Source of the DNA: a bacterium
GTDB taxonomy: Bacteria > Verrucomicrobiota > Verrucomicrobiia > Limisphaerales > UBA8199
DNA length: 64,000 bases
Assembly: GCA_021784555.1 (NCBI GenBank)
Contig: JAJYHY010000002.1
Span: 1-64,000, forward strand
Direction of reading: 5' to 3'
Position numbers and translations under genes: made by a program
Shown here: in pieces, positions 15,944 to 24,692 of the stretch
Numbering within the stretch: position 1 is the first letter of the stretch
Layout: every line of letters begins with the position of its first letter
The notes under the pieces: generated by a model
What the model was told of the DNA's origin: nothing
The model's input: only the letters and a program-made list of their open reading frames with translations
Databases searched by the model: none

Positions 15944-17328
15944 GCATGGACGAACCGCCCCGCAAACTGACGCTGGAGGAATGGGATAGCCGCTATGCAG
16001 CCCTCTGGCGCCAAGGCCTGCGGCAGCCGGGCTATGGCGGACCGTTGCGACGGCACATCCGGACAGAGGGAGACCTGCGCCTCCACAACTTGCGCTTCGA
16101 TAGTTCAGCCGCCGCCCTCCGGCTCTGGAACCTGCTGCTCACCGAGAACCAGCGGTTGCGTCAGGCCCGGCAGCAAGGCTTAAAGCTTGTCGGGGCGATG
16201 AAGGACCTCGGCACGGTGCCGGTCATGGCCTATTCGCTTCCAAACCTGCGCGCGTTTTATCCGGACGGTGCCTGGTGGACACCCTGCCTCATGGAATCTA
16301 CGGACGGCCTGCTCCGGCAAGCGGAGGCCTGCGGCATCGATGCCGCCTTTTGCCCGGTGCGCGCCATGCTCCCGGCGTTTCACAATGAGGAGCACTTCCC
16401 CATCCCAGAGCTGCTGATCTGCAGCGCCGGCGCGGTTTGCGACGATTTCTCCGCCATCGCCCAACGGCTCGAACACACCGGGTTTCCCATCGCTTGGTGG
16501 GAGATGCCCCGCCGCCGTGCGCCCGAGCCGAATGAGCCGGCCCGTTCCCTGCCCGGAAACCTGCTCGCGCCATCGCTCCAGGTCGAATGCGTCCGAGCCG
16601 AGCTGGCTCGCGTGGCATCAGTCCTCGGCGCGCTGGCGGGACAACCGCTTGACACGGAGGCCCTCGCCAATGGCCTTCGCCGGGCCAATCGCGTCCGCCG
16701 TTTATTGCGCGCCCTGCGCCAGGCCGTCTATGCGGCGGTGGGCACCCCGCTCCCCGCGCTGGAAATGCTCGTCGCGGAAATGCTGGCGATTCACTTCTGT
16801 TCCGACCTTGATGAGACCATCGCGGTGCTTACGGGGTTGCTGGCCGAAGTCCATCGCCGCGTTCGACAACGCCAATTCATTCTCCCGCTCGATTCGGTTC
16901 GAGTCTTTTGGATCAATCCAACCGCCGATCTGCGCATCATGAACCTCCTCGAAGATTGGGGCGCCCGGCTCTGCGGCGCCGATTATATGTTCACCCATGC
17001 CCTGGATGTAATCCCCGAAGACCTGCCGCCTTTGGAAGCTCTGGCTCGAACCGCATTGGCCGACCCCATGGCCGGCTCCGCGAGCGAACGCGCCCGGCGC
17101 ATCGTGGCGGACTGCCGCGTCTTTCGGGCCGAGGCGGTTGTCATCGCTCGCATTCCGGGAGCGAGCCATTGCGCGCGGGAAGGAACGATCCTCCGCAAGG
17201 TCGTTCATGAGGAGCTCGGCTTGCCCGTGATCGACCTGGAGATTCCGCCGCTCTGCGATGCCCTGTTGCCCGCGCTCAGCGGCAGGTTGCAGGCGCTTCT
17301 CGAAACCGTCCGAAACCGGCGGCGGTGA
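15940..17328 (+). CDS. 2-hydroxyacyl-CoA dehydratase family protein, larger subunit
   Basis: A 462-aa member of the same family, starting ATG 15940 (ATGA overlap). Recognisable parts are VPVMAYSLPNLRAFYPDG, LRQAEACGIDAAFCPVR, ELLICSAGAVCDDFSAIAQ, then VRVFWINPTADLRIMN and CAREGTILRKVVHEELGLP followed by VIDLEIPPLCDALLP. The Cys pattern differs from classical HgdA (for example CGIDAAFC and ICSAGAVCDD). Together with the preceding gene it probably makes a heterodimeric Fe-S enzyme. The divergent sequences and missing activator leave the reaction unknown. Confidence 0.8.
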   Translation: MSMDEPPRKLTLEEWDSRYAALWRQGLRQPGYGGPLRRHIRTEGDLRLHNLRFDSSAAALRLWNLLLTENQRLRQARQQGLKLVGAMKDLGTVPVMAYSLPNLRAFYPDGAWWTPCLMESTDGLLRQAEACGIDAAFCPVRAMLPAFHNEEHFPIPELLICSAGAVCDDFSAIAQRLEHTGFPIAWWEMPRRRAPEPNEPARSLPGNLLAPSLQVECVRAELARVASVLGALAGQPLDTEALANGLRRANRVRRLLRALRQAVYAAVGTPLPALEMLVAEMLAIHFCSDLDETIAVLTGLLAEVHRRVRQRQFILPLDSVRVFWINPTADLRIMNLLEDWGARLCGADYMFTHALDVIPEDLPPLEALARTALADPMAGSASERARRIVADCRVFRAEAVVIARIPGASHCAREGTILRKVVHEELGLPVIDLEIPPLCDALLPALSGRLQALLETVRNRRR

Positions 17329-17438
17329 GGCAAGTGAGCACAAATAGACGGGGGCGCCCATAGAAAGGTTTACTGTTCATTCTCAAATTCCCCTCCGCCC
17401 AAACACCAGCCGCGACGAAAGACCTTCTGAGCAGCTTG

Positions 17439-17482
17439 TGGAGTGATGGAAAATCCAATACTCCAGTATCCCATCATCCCGC
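17439..17482. repeat. intergenic repeat, family D copy 1 (TGGAGTGATGGAAAA)
   Basis: The run TGGAGTGATGGAAAATCC, followed by AATACTCCA and degenerate C-rich units, matches the start of the tandem-repeat block at 60630-60728. It lies in the ~300-bp gap after the dehydratase-like operon, which otherwise shows no gene. Confidence 0.6.
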
Positions 17483-17625
17483 TCGCCCGTGTACCAATGT
17501 GGATTGCCTTGGTTTGGCTGTAAGAATTGCTGGTAGGCGGGGCGTCCGGACGGATGAAGGCTCGGCCGTCCCAGGCGAGGGGATAAGGCTTGGCTCTCCA
17601 TCGCCTCCAGGGTAGGCTGGAGGAT

Positions 17626-18159
17626 ATGGGCAAGGCATCACGAATTAGAGCTCAACGACGGCTGCGGCACGGCGGCGAAACAGCTCTGCTGCAGCGCGTA
17701 CGAAACCTGGGCCTTGCGCCGGAGGTGCGGGTGCTCAAAGACCCGGCTGGTTTGGAGAAGATGTCGGAGGTCATCGAGGAGTTCGCCGGGCCACTGCTGG
17801 AGCACTGTTCCCGAATGGACCAACGGCGCGGGGCCATTGGGCTGGCAGTAACGGCTTGGAACCTGAGCCTCTTGCCGGACGAGGAGCGCGAGAAGGAGTT
17901 GAGCCAGCACATACTCCCGAAGACCGGGCCGGAGATGAAAGACATCCTCACGACGATGGTCAAGCGCAAGCAGGCTCTTTATCGGGACATCCAGCGATTA
18001 ATCCTCGATTACGAAATCACCGACAAGGGAAAGGACGCCTTGCGCCTGACCGTCATCTCCGCTGTTCCCCGCGACAAGATCCCGGCCGACCAACTTGACG
18101 GCATTCCGAGCCAGCCAGGCCGCGACTTGCAGCGTGGTCGTGAGCAACGCGGCCGGTAG
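17626..18159 (+). CDS. hypothetical helical protein with possibly recombined C-terminus
   Basis: From ATG 17626 the product is 177 aa, rich in charged helices: MGKASRIRAQRRLRHGGE, GLAVTAWNLSLLPDEERE, DILTTMVKRKQALYRD, LDYEITDKGKDALRLTVIS. I do not recognise the family. The end of the reading frame (from about 18095) changes character: the alternative frame there reads CSVVVSNAAGSV, a piece of an Ig-like domain common in secreted verrucomicrobial proteins, suggesting that the natural C-terminus was replaced by a recombination. The body still looks coding. Confidence 0.55.
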   Translation: MGKASRIRAQRRLRHGGETALLQRVRNLGLAPEVRVLKDPAGLEKMSEVIEEFAGPLLEHCSRMDQRRGAIGLAVTAWNLSLLPDEEREKELSQHILPKTGPEMKDILTTMVKRKQALYRDIQRLILDYEITDKGKDALRLTVISAVPRDKIPADQLDGIPSQPGRDLQRGREQRGR

Positions 18160-18220
18160 CGTCATCAGAGATGCGCACCGAAGGCGGGGTGCTGAAAAAG
18201 ACCTGTCGTGCAGGTCACTG

Positions 18221-19807
18221 TCACTGCAACTTCACGGGGATGCCCATCGTCTGGGAGAAAAGGCGGGAGAGGGTCTCCCCAGTGCGCTCGCCGGCAACAT
18301 TCTGGCCGAACTGGATCGTCGCCGATACGTCAAAGCTGTGGATCATCCGGCAGTAGGCCCCGTTCACCATCACCCCCAGCAATTCTCCGTGTTCGCTGAA
18401 AACCAAGTCGCCTCGCGACGGGTTGAATTTGCCAAACAGGCCTTTGATGAAGCTCCGGTCCAGCTTCAAGTATCCGGGTGTCGAGGTGTCCATTTGAAAG
18501 TTGCATTCCCCATAATAACTTTCTCGCGCCCCCACCAGCACGGCTTGCTGGAACCGGAACGGGTCCGACGAAATTGTATAGACTTTGCACCCCAACTCTT
18601 GCGCTTCTTCCTTGGTTACCGGAATCAGCACCACACGCGGGTCCGGCCACGCAAACGACACGGAGCGGATGGGGACGGCGCGCGTCTTGCCCTCCAGCAT
18701 TCCACTCAGCCCATCCCAATCCCGGCCCGGGCTGGAGAAAGCCAAGGGCGTATCCTGGACGTGGCACAAGGCGAACGTCCGGGTGCCGTCAGTCACGAGA
18801 ATCGTCTCGGTGGTTCGCCGTTTGTTCGAGCCCAAAAACCCGTTGCGGACGGCATGAAATGCGGCTTCGACCCGGTTGGAAAGGAAATCGCTGAAGATGG
18901 TGTTGGGAACCAGCGGCGTGTTTTGATGAATCTCCTTGGCCAACTCGCCGGAATTGGTCGCCAGGACTTTGACCCCCTGGGCTAATTGTTCCGCATGGTG
19001 AGCCAGTTGCGCGTTCTGTTTCCGTTGCGACTGCACCTCAGTTTGCATCTGGGCGACCTGCTGAGTGGCGGCTTGCGTCTGGGTCTCGGCGACCAGGAGC
19101 TTGCCGGTCAATTGCTCCTTCTCGGCCTGCACCACGGTGTTGCTGTCCGCCAGGTACGTGATCTGCCGTTGGAGGTCGGCGGCCTTGGCAACCTGCCTCT
19201 GGACCTCATTTTTCATGGCGGAGAGTTTCTCCTTGGAGATGACATCCTGGATGTTGGCCTGGTGCAGTCTCTCGTTCAAGGCATCCAGCCGTTGTTGCGC
19301 GGAGACGTACTGATGTTCCAGGTAGCCTCGCTGTTCCTGAAGCTGCTGGGCCTCCGCATTCTGCGTGTTCAGCCCCTGCTTCAGGGTCTCAACCAGCCGT
19401 TCACGTTCCACCAGCAAGGCTTCTCTTTGACTGGCCTCACGCCGTGCCTCGACCAGGAGGGCCTGTTTCTGACTGGCCTCTTGCTGAGCTTGGGCGAGCA
19501 GGGCCTGGTTGCGGCTAGCCTCCTCTTCGGCCTTGGCGAGCAGGGCCTGGTTGTTGCTGGCGGCCTCTTTGGCCTTGGCCAACTCCCGCAGGAGGGCCTG
19601 TTGGCCTTTTTGTTGCTCGTTCAAGGCCTGACGCATCACGGCGGCCAAGTCGTTCCTGCCGCTGTTCGTTTCGGTAGTTTGCGGCTCCAGCCTGCCCACG
19701 CGTTCAGTATCGGCGGGATTGCGAATCCGGTTGATATCGACGTTGGAAAACGCCAACAGGCTCAGCAACAGGAAGTCGCACATGACGATTAGGATGCTCC
19801 GGTTCAT
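18221..19807 (-). CDS. single-TM coiled-coil protein with trypsin-like C-terminal fold
   Basis: The 528-aa protein begins MNRSILIVMCDFLLLSLLAF, one membrane helix carrying an Asp, as in MotB/ExbD-type stator partners. Residues about 55-290 are a long coiled coil with repeats built on EASxxQALLxxA (AKEAASNNQALLAKAEEEA and so on). The C-terminal ~210 residues (TETILVTDGTRTFALCHV, AVLVGARESYYGEC, RGDLVFSEHGELLGVMVNG) look like a trypsin-like beta-barrel without a visible serine nucleophile. Its ATG overlaps the stop of the upstream membrane-protein gene by 4 bp, so the two probably work together at the inner membrane. Function unknown. Confidence 0.7.
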   Translation of the reverse strand: MNRSILIVMCDFLLLSLLAFSNVDINRIRNPADTERVGRLEPQTTETNSGRNDLAAVMRQALNEQQKGQQALLRELAKAKEAASNNQALLAKAEEEASRNQALLAQAQQEASQKQALLVEARREASQREALLVERERLVETLKQGLNTQNAEAQQLQEQRGYLEHQYVSAQQRLDALNERLHQANIQDVISKEKLSAMKNEVQRQVAKAADLQRQITYLADSNTVVQAEKEQLTGKLLVAETQTQAATQQVAQMQTEVQSQRKQNAQLAHHAEQLAQGVKVLATNSGELAKEIHQNTPLVPNTIFSDFLSNRVEAAFHAVRNGFLGSNKRRTTETILVTDGTRTFALCHVQDTPLAFSSPGRDWDGLSGMLEGKTRAVPIRSVSFAWPDPRVVLIPVTKEEAQELGCKVYTISSDPFRFQQAVLVGARESYYGECNFQMDTSTPGYLKLDRSFIKGLFGKFNPSRGDLVFSEHGELLGVMVNGAYCRMIHSFDVSATIQFGQNVAGERTGETLSRLFSQTMGIPVKLQ

Positions 19808-21516
19808 GAGGAAGCAGCGAGCCCCGAGGTGGTCACCGGCGCCGCGGTCTCGGCGGAATTGGCTTCCGCCTCCAGCAGCAACCGCCGCCGCAGTGGGCGC
19901 ACGTTGAATATCTTGAGAACGGCCACGAAGATGATGCCGAAGGAAGTCGAGGAATAGGCCGCCATCAAGCTCAGCGTAATAATGCGAAACGACACCAATA
20001 TGAGGCAGATAATCGTTCCCACAAAGCCGAGGTAAAGGCCGGCATCGAACAGGTTCTCCTCGTTTTCGAGGAGCTTGAGTTTGACACGCGCCACGACGCG
20101 CTGGCGCCGGATTTCCGCCAGCTTAATCATGCAGGCGGTGTAGATGAGCCCCTGCAGGACAAAAAACAGGAGCAGCGTTAAGAGACTGTATAATTGGTCA
20201 TTCATATTCAAGGTATGAGGGCCGGATTTTCCCATCGGGGCCGTTAGCGTTGCCAAGGACAAGCGCAGCCGGAACGGCAGTATGGCTCTCTGGCTTTGCT
20301 GAGCGAGAAACGGCTCGCTCAGCAGCAGTACCACCAACAGGAAACCGAACGCAAACAAAACTTCGCGCGCGAGGTGGAAACCGCGCACCTGCAGCGGCGC
20401 CTCCAGAGGCGAAATAGGACGGCGCATGAAATGGCCCGCCGCGGCTATCCAGAAGCCGCCGGAAAAATAGAGCAACCACTTCAAACCCAGCGCCAGCCAG
20501 GGCATGCGCCAGGAGTAATCCACCGCGACGGTCGCAAACTGCGCAAAGGGCGTGTACTGTGTTAGCCGGTTCCAAAACGGCGCCGGATGCGGACGTTTCT
20601 CCCCCGCCACCATCGCCTTGAGCGCCCCGGCGCCCAACCGCGCGCTTTGGGCCAGGTCGTTGAAGCCCGTTTTGCTGTATCTCATCAAGTAGTTCCCGAC
20701 GGCCGCCGGCTCGCCGGAAAGGCGCACCGTGGCGAACAGCAGCGGCAGTTGCTTGCCGGCATTGCGGACGCGATCCGCCAGCACACGCAGAGTCTGGGGA
20801 CTCTCAATCTGGCTGACAAACACCACCAGTTGGTCCCAATTGAACCGCTGGCCCAACGACATCAAATCCAGCAGCAGTTGCTCGAGCGGCTGCGATCCCT
20901 TGCCGGCGTTTGCCTCCGCGGCCATTTCCGCAATCGCGGGGCTGAATCCAAGCCGACCCTGCTCCAGCAGCAGACCGCAAAGCGAGACCGCGGTGTCCAG
21001 GGCCTGGCCGGAGGCCGATGGCGAGGGAGAAAAGATAACCGTGTTAGTCAACAGCCGGCATCCCAGCAGCGCTTGCACACTGGCCTGGCGCGAGGTCGAT
21101 AAGAACTCCAGCACCTTCGCCCGGCTTGAGTCGCGCACCAAAAAATCGGTTATCGGCTTGGTCCCAGCCGTCGCGGCGTCGTCATTCGTCCCAAAGAGAC
21201 GGTCCAACAGCGGCGCCGCGCCGCCCCAACGCAATAGCTCCGGCTGCTCCATCGCCAGGTTCCCAACCGCAAGGCCCAGTTTCCGCGTCCCCGCGAGGTG
21301 TTGCTGTCGGGCGACTTCAAGGCACATCTCCGCCGCGCCCAATTGCTGTTCCTTGACCAGTGTCAAGCCCTCATCCACAATCGAAGGCGAACCCCTCCCC
21401 GCGACGCTCAGCACCGTATCATCAATGGCCCGCAGGTGGGCCGGCATCAGCAGGCCACACACGAGCATCGCCAAACCGAGCAAGGCACACAGCGTAAACA
21501 AAAACCAGCGACTCAT
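19804..21516 (-). CDS. multi-pass membrane protein with MotA/ExbB-like C-terminal segment
   Basis: A 570-aa protein with an N-terminal helix (WFLFTLCALLGLAMLVCGLL), a ~300-residue helical soluble part rich in Leu/Ala, then about five membrane helices from residue 340 on. The last two are the telling ones: YLGFVGTIICLILVSFRI and LSLMAAYSSTSFGIIFVA, which match the pore-helix pattern of MotA/TolQ/ExbB proteins (LGLLGTV..., small-residue-rich final helix). The downstream overlapping gene encodes a single-TM partner with an Asp in its helix. A proton-driven channel pair is inferred; no catalytic evidence is available. An N-terminal role in regulation or sensing is unknown. Confidence 0.6.
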   Translation of the reverse strand: MSRWFLFTLCALLGLAMLVCGLLMPAHLRAIDDTVLSVAGRGSPSIVDEGLTLVKEQQLGAAEMCLEVARQQHLAGTRKLGLAVGNLAMEQPELLRWGGAAPLLDRLFGTNDDAATAGTKPITDFLVRDSSRAKVLEFLSTSRQASVQALLGCRLLTNTVIFSPSPSASGQALDTAVSLCGLLLEQGRLGFSPAIAEMAAEANAGKGSQPLEQLLLDLMSLGQRFNWDQLVVFVSQIESPQTLRVLADRVRNAGKQLPLLFATVRLSGEPAAVGNYLMRYSKTGFNDLAQSARLGAGALKAMVAGEKRPHPAPFWNRLTQYTPFAQFATVAVDYSWRMPWLALGLKWLLYFSGGFWIAAAGHFMRRPISPLEAPLQVRGFHLAREVLFAFGFLLVVLLLSEPFLAQQSQRAILPFRLRLSLATLTAPMGKSGPHTLNMNDQLYSLLTLLLFFVLQGLIYTACMIKLAEIRRQRVVARVKLKLLENEENLFDAGLYLGFVGTIICLILVSFRIITLSLMAAYSSTSFGIIFVAVLKIFNVRPLRRRLLLEAEANSAETAAPVTTSGLAASS

Positions 21517-21666
21517 CGCGAATACACGCTCACTATCCTAAAACCCGGTACAATACAGGAAACTCAGGCCGGCGAAAGCTTAAATTTCGCGAGAAGGGTT
21601 TACATCCTTTGGGCCGCTTTTGGGAGTTGCTTCCTGGCGTGAATGCTGTTTTCTAGTGAGGGTGAA

Positions 21667-22905
21667 ATGCATTCTCCACTCCTGTTCGCAATGGCGATGA
21701 GCGCCGCGCTCGTTTCCAGGTCGGCTGCCGCCTTCAGCGTCGGGGTCAGTCCCGCACCTTCTTCCGCCACTGCGCCCTCCATCGTCGCGGAAAGGGCGAG
21801 GACTGACCCAAACGCCTCATCCCGAACCTCTATGCGAGTCTATATTGGCACTTATACCGGCCCGAAGAGCCGGGGCATCTACATTGCGGCCTTCAATTTA
21901 GTGAGCGGCAGGCTCGGTAGGCCAACGCTTGCCGCCAGTACACCCAGCCCAAGCTTTCTCGCCCTCCATCCCAAGCTGCCCGTGCTTTATGCCGTGGGAG
22001 AGACGAGCCAACTCGGCCCGAACAAGGAAGGAGCGGTCAGCGCCTTCCGCATTGAGGCGCAATCGGGAGAGTTGACGTTTCTGAACCGGGAACCGTCGGG
22101 AGGCCGGGGCCCCTGCCACCTCTCGGTGGATAGCGGCGGGAAATGGGTGTTGGTGGCCAACTACAGCAGCGGGAGCATCGCCGTCCTGCCGGTGGAGCCT
22201 GACGGCAGACTCGGAGCGGCTCGCACGATTATGCAGCATCACGGATCGAGTGTGAACGCGAAGCGCCAGGCCGGCGCTCACGCGCACTTCATCACAACCG
22301 ATCCGTCCGATTCCTTCGTGCTGGCCTGCGACCTGGGCCTGGACAAAGTCCTGGTTTATCGCTTCGACAGATTGACCGGGGCGCTCACGCCGAATATTCC
22401 GGGGGCGGCGGTGCTGGAGGCGGGGTCCGGCCCGCGGCACCTGGCGTTCCGTCCCGACGGGCGGCGGGTCTATGTCGTGAGCGAGATGGCAAGCACCGTA
22501 ACGGCCTTTGACTATGACCCGGAGCGGGGCGCGCTTCATCAGTTCCAAACCGTCTCGACCATCCCGCGCGATTTCGGCGGTGACAATATCGCCGCCGAGG
22601 TCGCGGTTCATCCGTCAGGCAAATTCCTTTACGCCTCCAACCGCGGCCACGATACCATCGCGGTGTTCCGCATCGACCCGGCAACTGGCATGCTGACGCC
22701 GGTCGAATACCAATCGAGCTGGGGAAAGACGCCGCGCCATTTCGCTATCGACCCGACGGGCCGTTGGCTCCTGGCCGCCAATCAGGACTCGGATCGGATC
22801 GTCGTGTTCCGCATCAACCAGAGGAGCGGCCGCCTGCGCCCGACCGGCCAGGTGGTGGACGTGGGCGCGCCCGCGTGTGTTCTGTTTAGCGCGCCGAAGC
22901 TCTGA
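21667..22905 (+). CDS. lactonase-family seven-bladed beta-propeller, secreted
   Basis: From ATG 21667 the protein is 412 aa (an ATG at 21643 is also possible). A signal peptide (HSPLLFAMAMSAALVS) is followed by residues encoded by a 71-bp palindromic repeat (VGVSPA through RTDP), then by the propeller starting MRVYIGTYTGPKSRGIY. Repeated blade motifs include SFLALHPKLPVLYAVGE, GPCHLSVDSGGKWVLVANY, GPRHLAFRPDGRRVYVVSE and TPRHFAIDPTGRWLLAANQ. This matches the YbhE/6-phosphogluconolactonase (Lactonase, 7-bladed) family. The secreted location suggests a sugar lactone other than the cytoplasmic 6-phosphogluconolactone; inference. Confidence 0.88.
   Translation: MHSPLLFAMAMSAALVSRSAAAFSVGVSPAPSSATAPSIVAERARTDPNASSRTSMRVYIGTYTGPKSRGIYIAAFNLVSGRLGRPTLAASTPSPSFLALHPKLPVLYAVGETSQLGPNKEGAVSAFRIEAQSGELTFLNREPSGGRGPCHLSVDSGGKWVLVANYSSGSIAVLPVEPDGRLGAARTIMQHHGSSVNAKRQAGAHAHFITTDPSDSFVLACDLGLDKVLVYRFDRLTGALTPNIPGAAVLEAGSGPRHLAFRPDGRRVYVVSEMASTVTAFDYDPERGALHQFQTVSTIPRDFGGDNIAAEVAVHPSGKFLYASNRGHDTIAVFRIDPATGMLTPVEYQSSWGKTPRHFAIDPTGRWLLAANQDSDRIVVFRINQRSGRLRPTGQVVDVGAPACVLFSAPKL
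21741..21811. repeat. 71-bp palindromic repeat, family B copy 1 (inside CDS)
   Basis: Ends are inverted repeats of GGGGTCAGTCC and GGACTGACCC. A second 71-bp copy is at 27160-27230. Both copies are read in the same frame inside different genes, giving residues VGVSPA...RTDP; here it sits between the signal peptide and the propeller. Confidence 0.8.
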
Positions 22906-23108
22906 AAGCACGTCCTCAGCAGGTCGAGGGTGCGTAATGTCCCCCTCAGGTTAATTGAGAATCGAGAATGAAGTATTGAGGATTGGAAATTGATGGCAAA
23001 ACGGGAGCGTTATGACACTGAGAGAACTGGATCAGCTTACAATCAAGGCCCTGATTTGTAGCGATCAACTCCTTGACGCCACCCGCCCGTTCAGGCCAGA
23101 GTCAGGGC

Positions 23109-23720
23109 ATGTACAAGATTATCGGAGCGGATGGAAAGGAGTACGGCCCGGTAACCGCGGACCAACTGCGTCAATGGATAGCCGAGGGCCGGGCAAATGC
23201 GCAGACGAAGGTGCTGCCGGATGGAGCCACGGAATGGATGGCTCTATCGGAGGTTGCTGAGTTCGCATCCTCTTTCCCCGCCAGCCCTCCGCCGCCGGTT
23301 CCGGAGTTGCCGCCCCAAAACGCGGCGGCAGTGGAGCAGGTGAGCGGGCCGGCGATCGGGCTGATGGCGGCGGCGGTGCTGGGATTCCTGGGCCAGGTAA
23401 CGGGCATTCTTGTCCGGATGGCGGGCTTTTCGATGTGGCGCTCGGGCTACGGGATGATGCCACGCGGCATGCCCAACTGGGCAATGTTCATGTCGGGCAC
23501 GCTTGGCTTCGCGCTGGGCCTGGTCGCCCTGGGCATGAGCGTTCTGGTCTTCGCCGCGGGGCTCCAGATGAAGCAGTTGCGCAATTACGGGCTGGCCATG
23601 GCCGGCAGCATTGCCGCCATGGTCCCCTGCGTTTCACCTTGTTGCTGGATCGGCCTGCCGATTGGGATTTGGGCGCTGGTCGTCCTGAGCAAGCCGGAGA
23701 TAAAAGGCGCGTTCCATTGA
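23109..23720 (+). CDS. GYF_2 (DUF4339) domain membrane protein
   Basis: A 203-aa protein from ATG 23109. Residues 1-55 are a GYF_2/DUF4339 domain: MYKIIGADGKEYGPVTADQL, then WIAEGRANAQTKV and GATEWMALSEV. A Pro-rich linker (SFPASPPPPVPELPP) follows, then three predicted membrane helices (IGLMAAAVLGFLGQVTGI, WAMFMSGTLGFALGLVAL, GLAMAGSIAAMVPCVSPCC). The GYF_2 domain is thought to bind peptides or partner proteins; the role of the membrane part is unknown. It is 13 bp upstream of a DUF2752 gene, a common pairing. Confidence 0.8.
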   Translation: MYKIIGADGKEYGPVTADQLRQWIAEGRANAQTKVLPDGATEWMALSEVAEFASSFPASPPPPVPELPPQNAAAVEQVSGPAIGLMAAAVLGFLGQVTGILVRMAGFSMWRSGYGMMPRGMPNWAMFMSGTLGFALGLVALGMSVLVFAAGLQMKQLRNYGLAMAGSIAAMVPCVSPCCWIGLPIGIWALVVLSKPEIKGAFH

Positions 23721-23733
23721 GAGGGGAGGGGCG

Positions 23734-24183
23734 ATGAACGCCAGCAAATGCCGGACGCCTCCACGGATCGGAGACGCGCCCTCTGAAAGTATCCTCTTTT
23801 TCATTGCCCTGGGGATGCTGGGGGCGGGCGCGGTTCTGATGCTGTTCTTGTATAATCCCGCCAAATTCGGGTTTTATCCTGAGTGCTATCTTTATCGGAC
23901 CACGGGCTTGTTATGTCCAGGCTGCGGTTCGCTGCGGGCGATGTATCAACTGTTCCACGGCCATTTGCTCACGGCGCTGCACGACAACATCCTCTTGGTG
24001 TGTTCACTCCCGCTGCTGATTTGGGGGACGGCGCGTTACATCGTGGCCCGGCTCAGAAACCTGCCCGCGCCCTTTGCCGTGCGCCCCTGGCTGGTCTGGT
24101 CCGCCGTAGGGGTGATGGTGGTGTTTGGAATCGTCCGCAATCTGCCGCTCGGACGCGCCATGGGATTGGCGCCTTACCCCTGA
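23734..24183 (+). CDS. DUF2752 domain membrane protein
   Basis: The start ATG 23734 has a good ribosome site (GAGGGGAGGGGCG). The 149-aa product has a first helix (LFFIALGMLGAGAVLMLFL), then the signature of DUF2752, LYRTTGLLCPGCGSLRAMY (CPxCG) about residues 51-70, then helices DNILLVCSLPLLIWGTA and WLVWSAVGVMVVFGIV. The CPGCG motif could bind metal, but the family has no proven function. It follows a GYF_2 membrane protein and the two may form one unit. Confidence 0.85.
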   Translation: MNASKCRTPPRIGDAPSESILFFIALGMLGAGAVLMLFLYNPAKFGFYPECYLYRTTGLLCPGCGSLRAMYQLFHGHLLTALHDNILLVCSLPLLIWGTARYIVARLRNLPAPFAVRPWLVWSAVGVMVVFGIVRNLPLGRAMGLAPYP

Positions 24184-24316
24184 CACCGCGGCCAGTGACA
24201 AGGCCAAGTACCTGAGAGCCGACAGGGAAACGCCCAGGGCATAGCAGCGCATGATCTACCCGGCCGAGAATGAGCGGGGCCTTGACCTGGCGCAAGCCGG
24301 GGGCCATGCTTGCTTC

Positions 24317-24544
24317 GTGAAAACGATCTCACTTGATGAGGCAGAACGTCATTTCAGGGCGGTGTGTGAGGACGCGTTTTCCGGAGAAGTTATTCGGCTC
24401 AGGATGGCGGATGGCTCGCTCCTGGAGTTGACTCACATAGGGGCGGGGGAATCAGGCATCCTCTCCGATGAGGAGCTTAATCGGTGCTATGAGGAAAGCG
24501 ACTGGGCCGCTTTTGAGAGCCGGTGCGCCGCCGCCAGCCATTAG
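24317..24544 (+). CDS. small Phd/YefM antitoxin-like protein
   Basis: From GTG 24317 the product is 75 aa, beginning MKTISLDEAERHFRAVCED, followed by EVIRLRMADGSLLELTHIG, which has the spacing of Phd/YefM-type antitoxins (sequence like KTISxxEAxxHF). The C-terminal ILSDEELNRCYEESDWAAFE is acidic. No toxin gene is adjacent in a convincing way, so it may be an orphan. The longer frame from 24251 adds unconserved residues. Confidence 0.5.
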   Translation: MKTISLDEAERHFRAVCEDAFSGEVIRLRMADGSLLELTHIGAGESGILSDEELNRCYEESDWAAFESRCAAASH

Positions 24545-24692
24545 CCGTGGCGCCCTGGGAGATATGGACTTACGATTTCCCCGTTGAGGGAGCACATCCC
24601 TTTCGAGTTTTAGCAACTCTGCTCCTTCAACCGAGAGTCCCCCACTTCCGGCGTGACAACACGCGCCTTGCGTGGAACATTCTCGGACTTTT

